From Fibrobacteres bacterium CG2_30_45_31 (GTDB taxonomy: Bacteria; Fibrobacterota; Fibrobacteria; Fibrobacterales; Fibrobacteraceae): 5,639 nt of DNA. The DNA is taken from assembly GCA_001873075.1 (NCBI GenBank), contig MNYL01000186.1:1-5639 (forward strand), given 5' to 3'. A program made the position numbers and the translations under genes. Below the pieces are notes generated by a model. The model did no database searches, had not been told where the DNA came from, and saw only the letters and a list, made by a program, of their open reading frames with translations. Shown one piece after another: positions 5,401 to 5,639 of the stretch (position 1 is the stretch's first letter; each line of letters opens with the position of its first letter).

Positions 5401-5639
5401 GGCCCCTCCACGTTCTGAGCATTCGAATTTGCTTTTTGAAGGGTATTCAAATCAATCATAATCAGAGTGTCGTCATCATCGATAAGGATTTCTTTGCCTG
5501 CTTCTCGCTTCAGTGAGGCCTTTGTAGAATCGGCGAAACTACGAATTTCTTTGAGTTTATGAGCGTTGATGTCATGCGCTTTGCGAAACTGATAATAGTC
5601 GAAATGCATTTTGAGGGCACCAAAAAGAAGATCCCCCAT
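5397..5639 (-). CDS. C-terminal fragment of an operon gene, possibly a first SGNH hydrolase
   Basis: At least 80 residues, open to the right window edge, ending in a TGA shared with the next ATG (ATGA). The methionine at the very edge (5639-5637) is probably internal, since no upstream sequence is available to judge it. The first visible stretch, MGDLLFGALKMHFDYY, resembles the helix that follows block V in the neighbouring SGNH protein (GYNLLGDLFYRAIIEAY), which suggests that the catalytic His lies just beyond the window. The rest is hydrophilic and charged, with a KLKEIRSFADSTKASLKR helix and an acidic IDDDDT patch. No signal peptide or membrane segment falls in the visible part. MBOAT operons with two SGNH-like proteins are known (alginate AlgJ and AlgX), so the arrangement would be coherent, but the family call rests on one short similarity. 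Confidence 0.5.
   Translation of the reverse strand: MGDLLFGALKMHFDYYQFRKAHDINAHKLKEIRSFADSTKASLKREAGKEILIDDDDTLIMIDLNTLQKANSNAQNVEGP
5403..5409 (-). promoter_or_regulatory. Ribosome binding site of the SGNH hydrolase gene
   Basis: GGAGGGG on the minus strand, inside the last codons of the upstream gene, ends 2 bases before the ATG at 5400 (4 bases counted from GGAGG). The spacing is short but the core is strong. It supports the ATGA-overlap start, which also gives a good signal peptide. Confidence 0.6.

Overview
The window holds two functional blocks on the minus strand, read from right to left: an envelope O-acylation operon (about 5639 to 2171) and a nitrogen-sensing operon (2016 to 221). 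A possible plus-strand gene end lies at the left edge (1-216). No tRNA, rRNA, CRISPR array, insertion sequence or phage gene is visible. Signal peptides, a periplasmic SGNH enzyme paired with an AlgI-like acyltransferase, and a -24/-12 promoter point to a diderm bacterium of moderate to low GC. Protein style is compatible with Fibrobacterota or Bacteroidota-like lineages, but this is only an impression.

Right block: the 3' end of a gene (5397-5639) that may be a first SGNH hydrolase, a complete secreted SGNH hydrolase resembling Ape1-type O-acetylesterases (4018-5400), and a 616-residue MBOAT acyltransferase of the AlgI/PatA type (2171-4021). Both junctions are 4-base ATGA stop/start overlaps, so the three are almost certainly one translationally coupled operon. 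The expected job is moving acyl (probably acetyl) groups across the inner membrane and placing or removing them on an extracytoplasmic glycan. The glycan is not identifiable here.

Middle: a 154-base AT-rich gap (2017-2170) has no clear terminator but carries an essentially perfect sigma-54 promoter, TGGCAC-N5-TTGC, abutted by a perfect 14-base palindrome. The predicted transcription start falls at the amt ATG itself, so the mRNA may be leaderless or nearly so.

Left block: an ammonium channel (574-2016) and, 11 bases downstream, a P-II signalling protein (221-562). P-II keeps Arg47, which plugs the Amt pore in the E. coli GlnK-AmtB complex, and the ATP-binding residues, but lacks the uridylylated Tyr51. 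The likely logic is nitrogen-limitation expression through sigma-54, with channel gating by P-II responding to ATP/ADP and 2-oxoglutarate rather than to classic GlnD modification. No wholly new system is evident; the most unusual points are the sigma-54/leaderless arrangement and the subfamily features of the acyltransferase operon.
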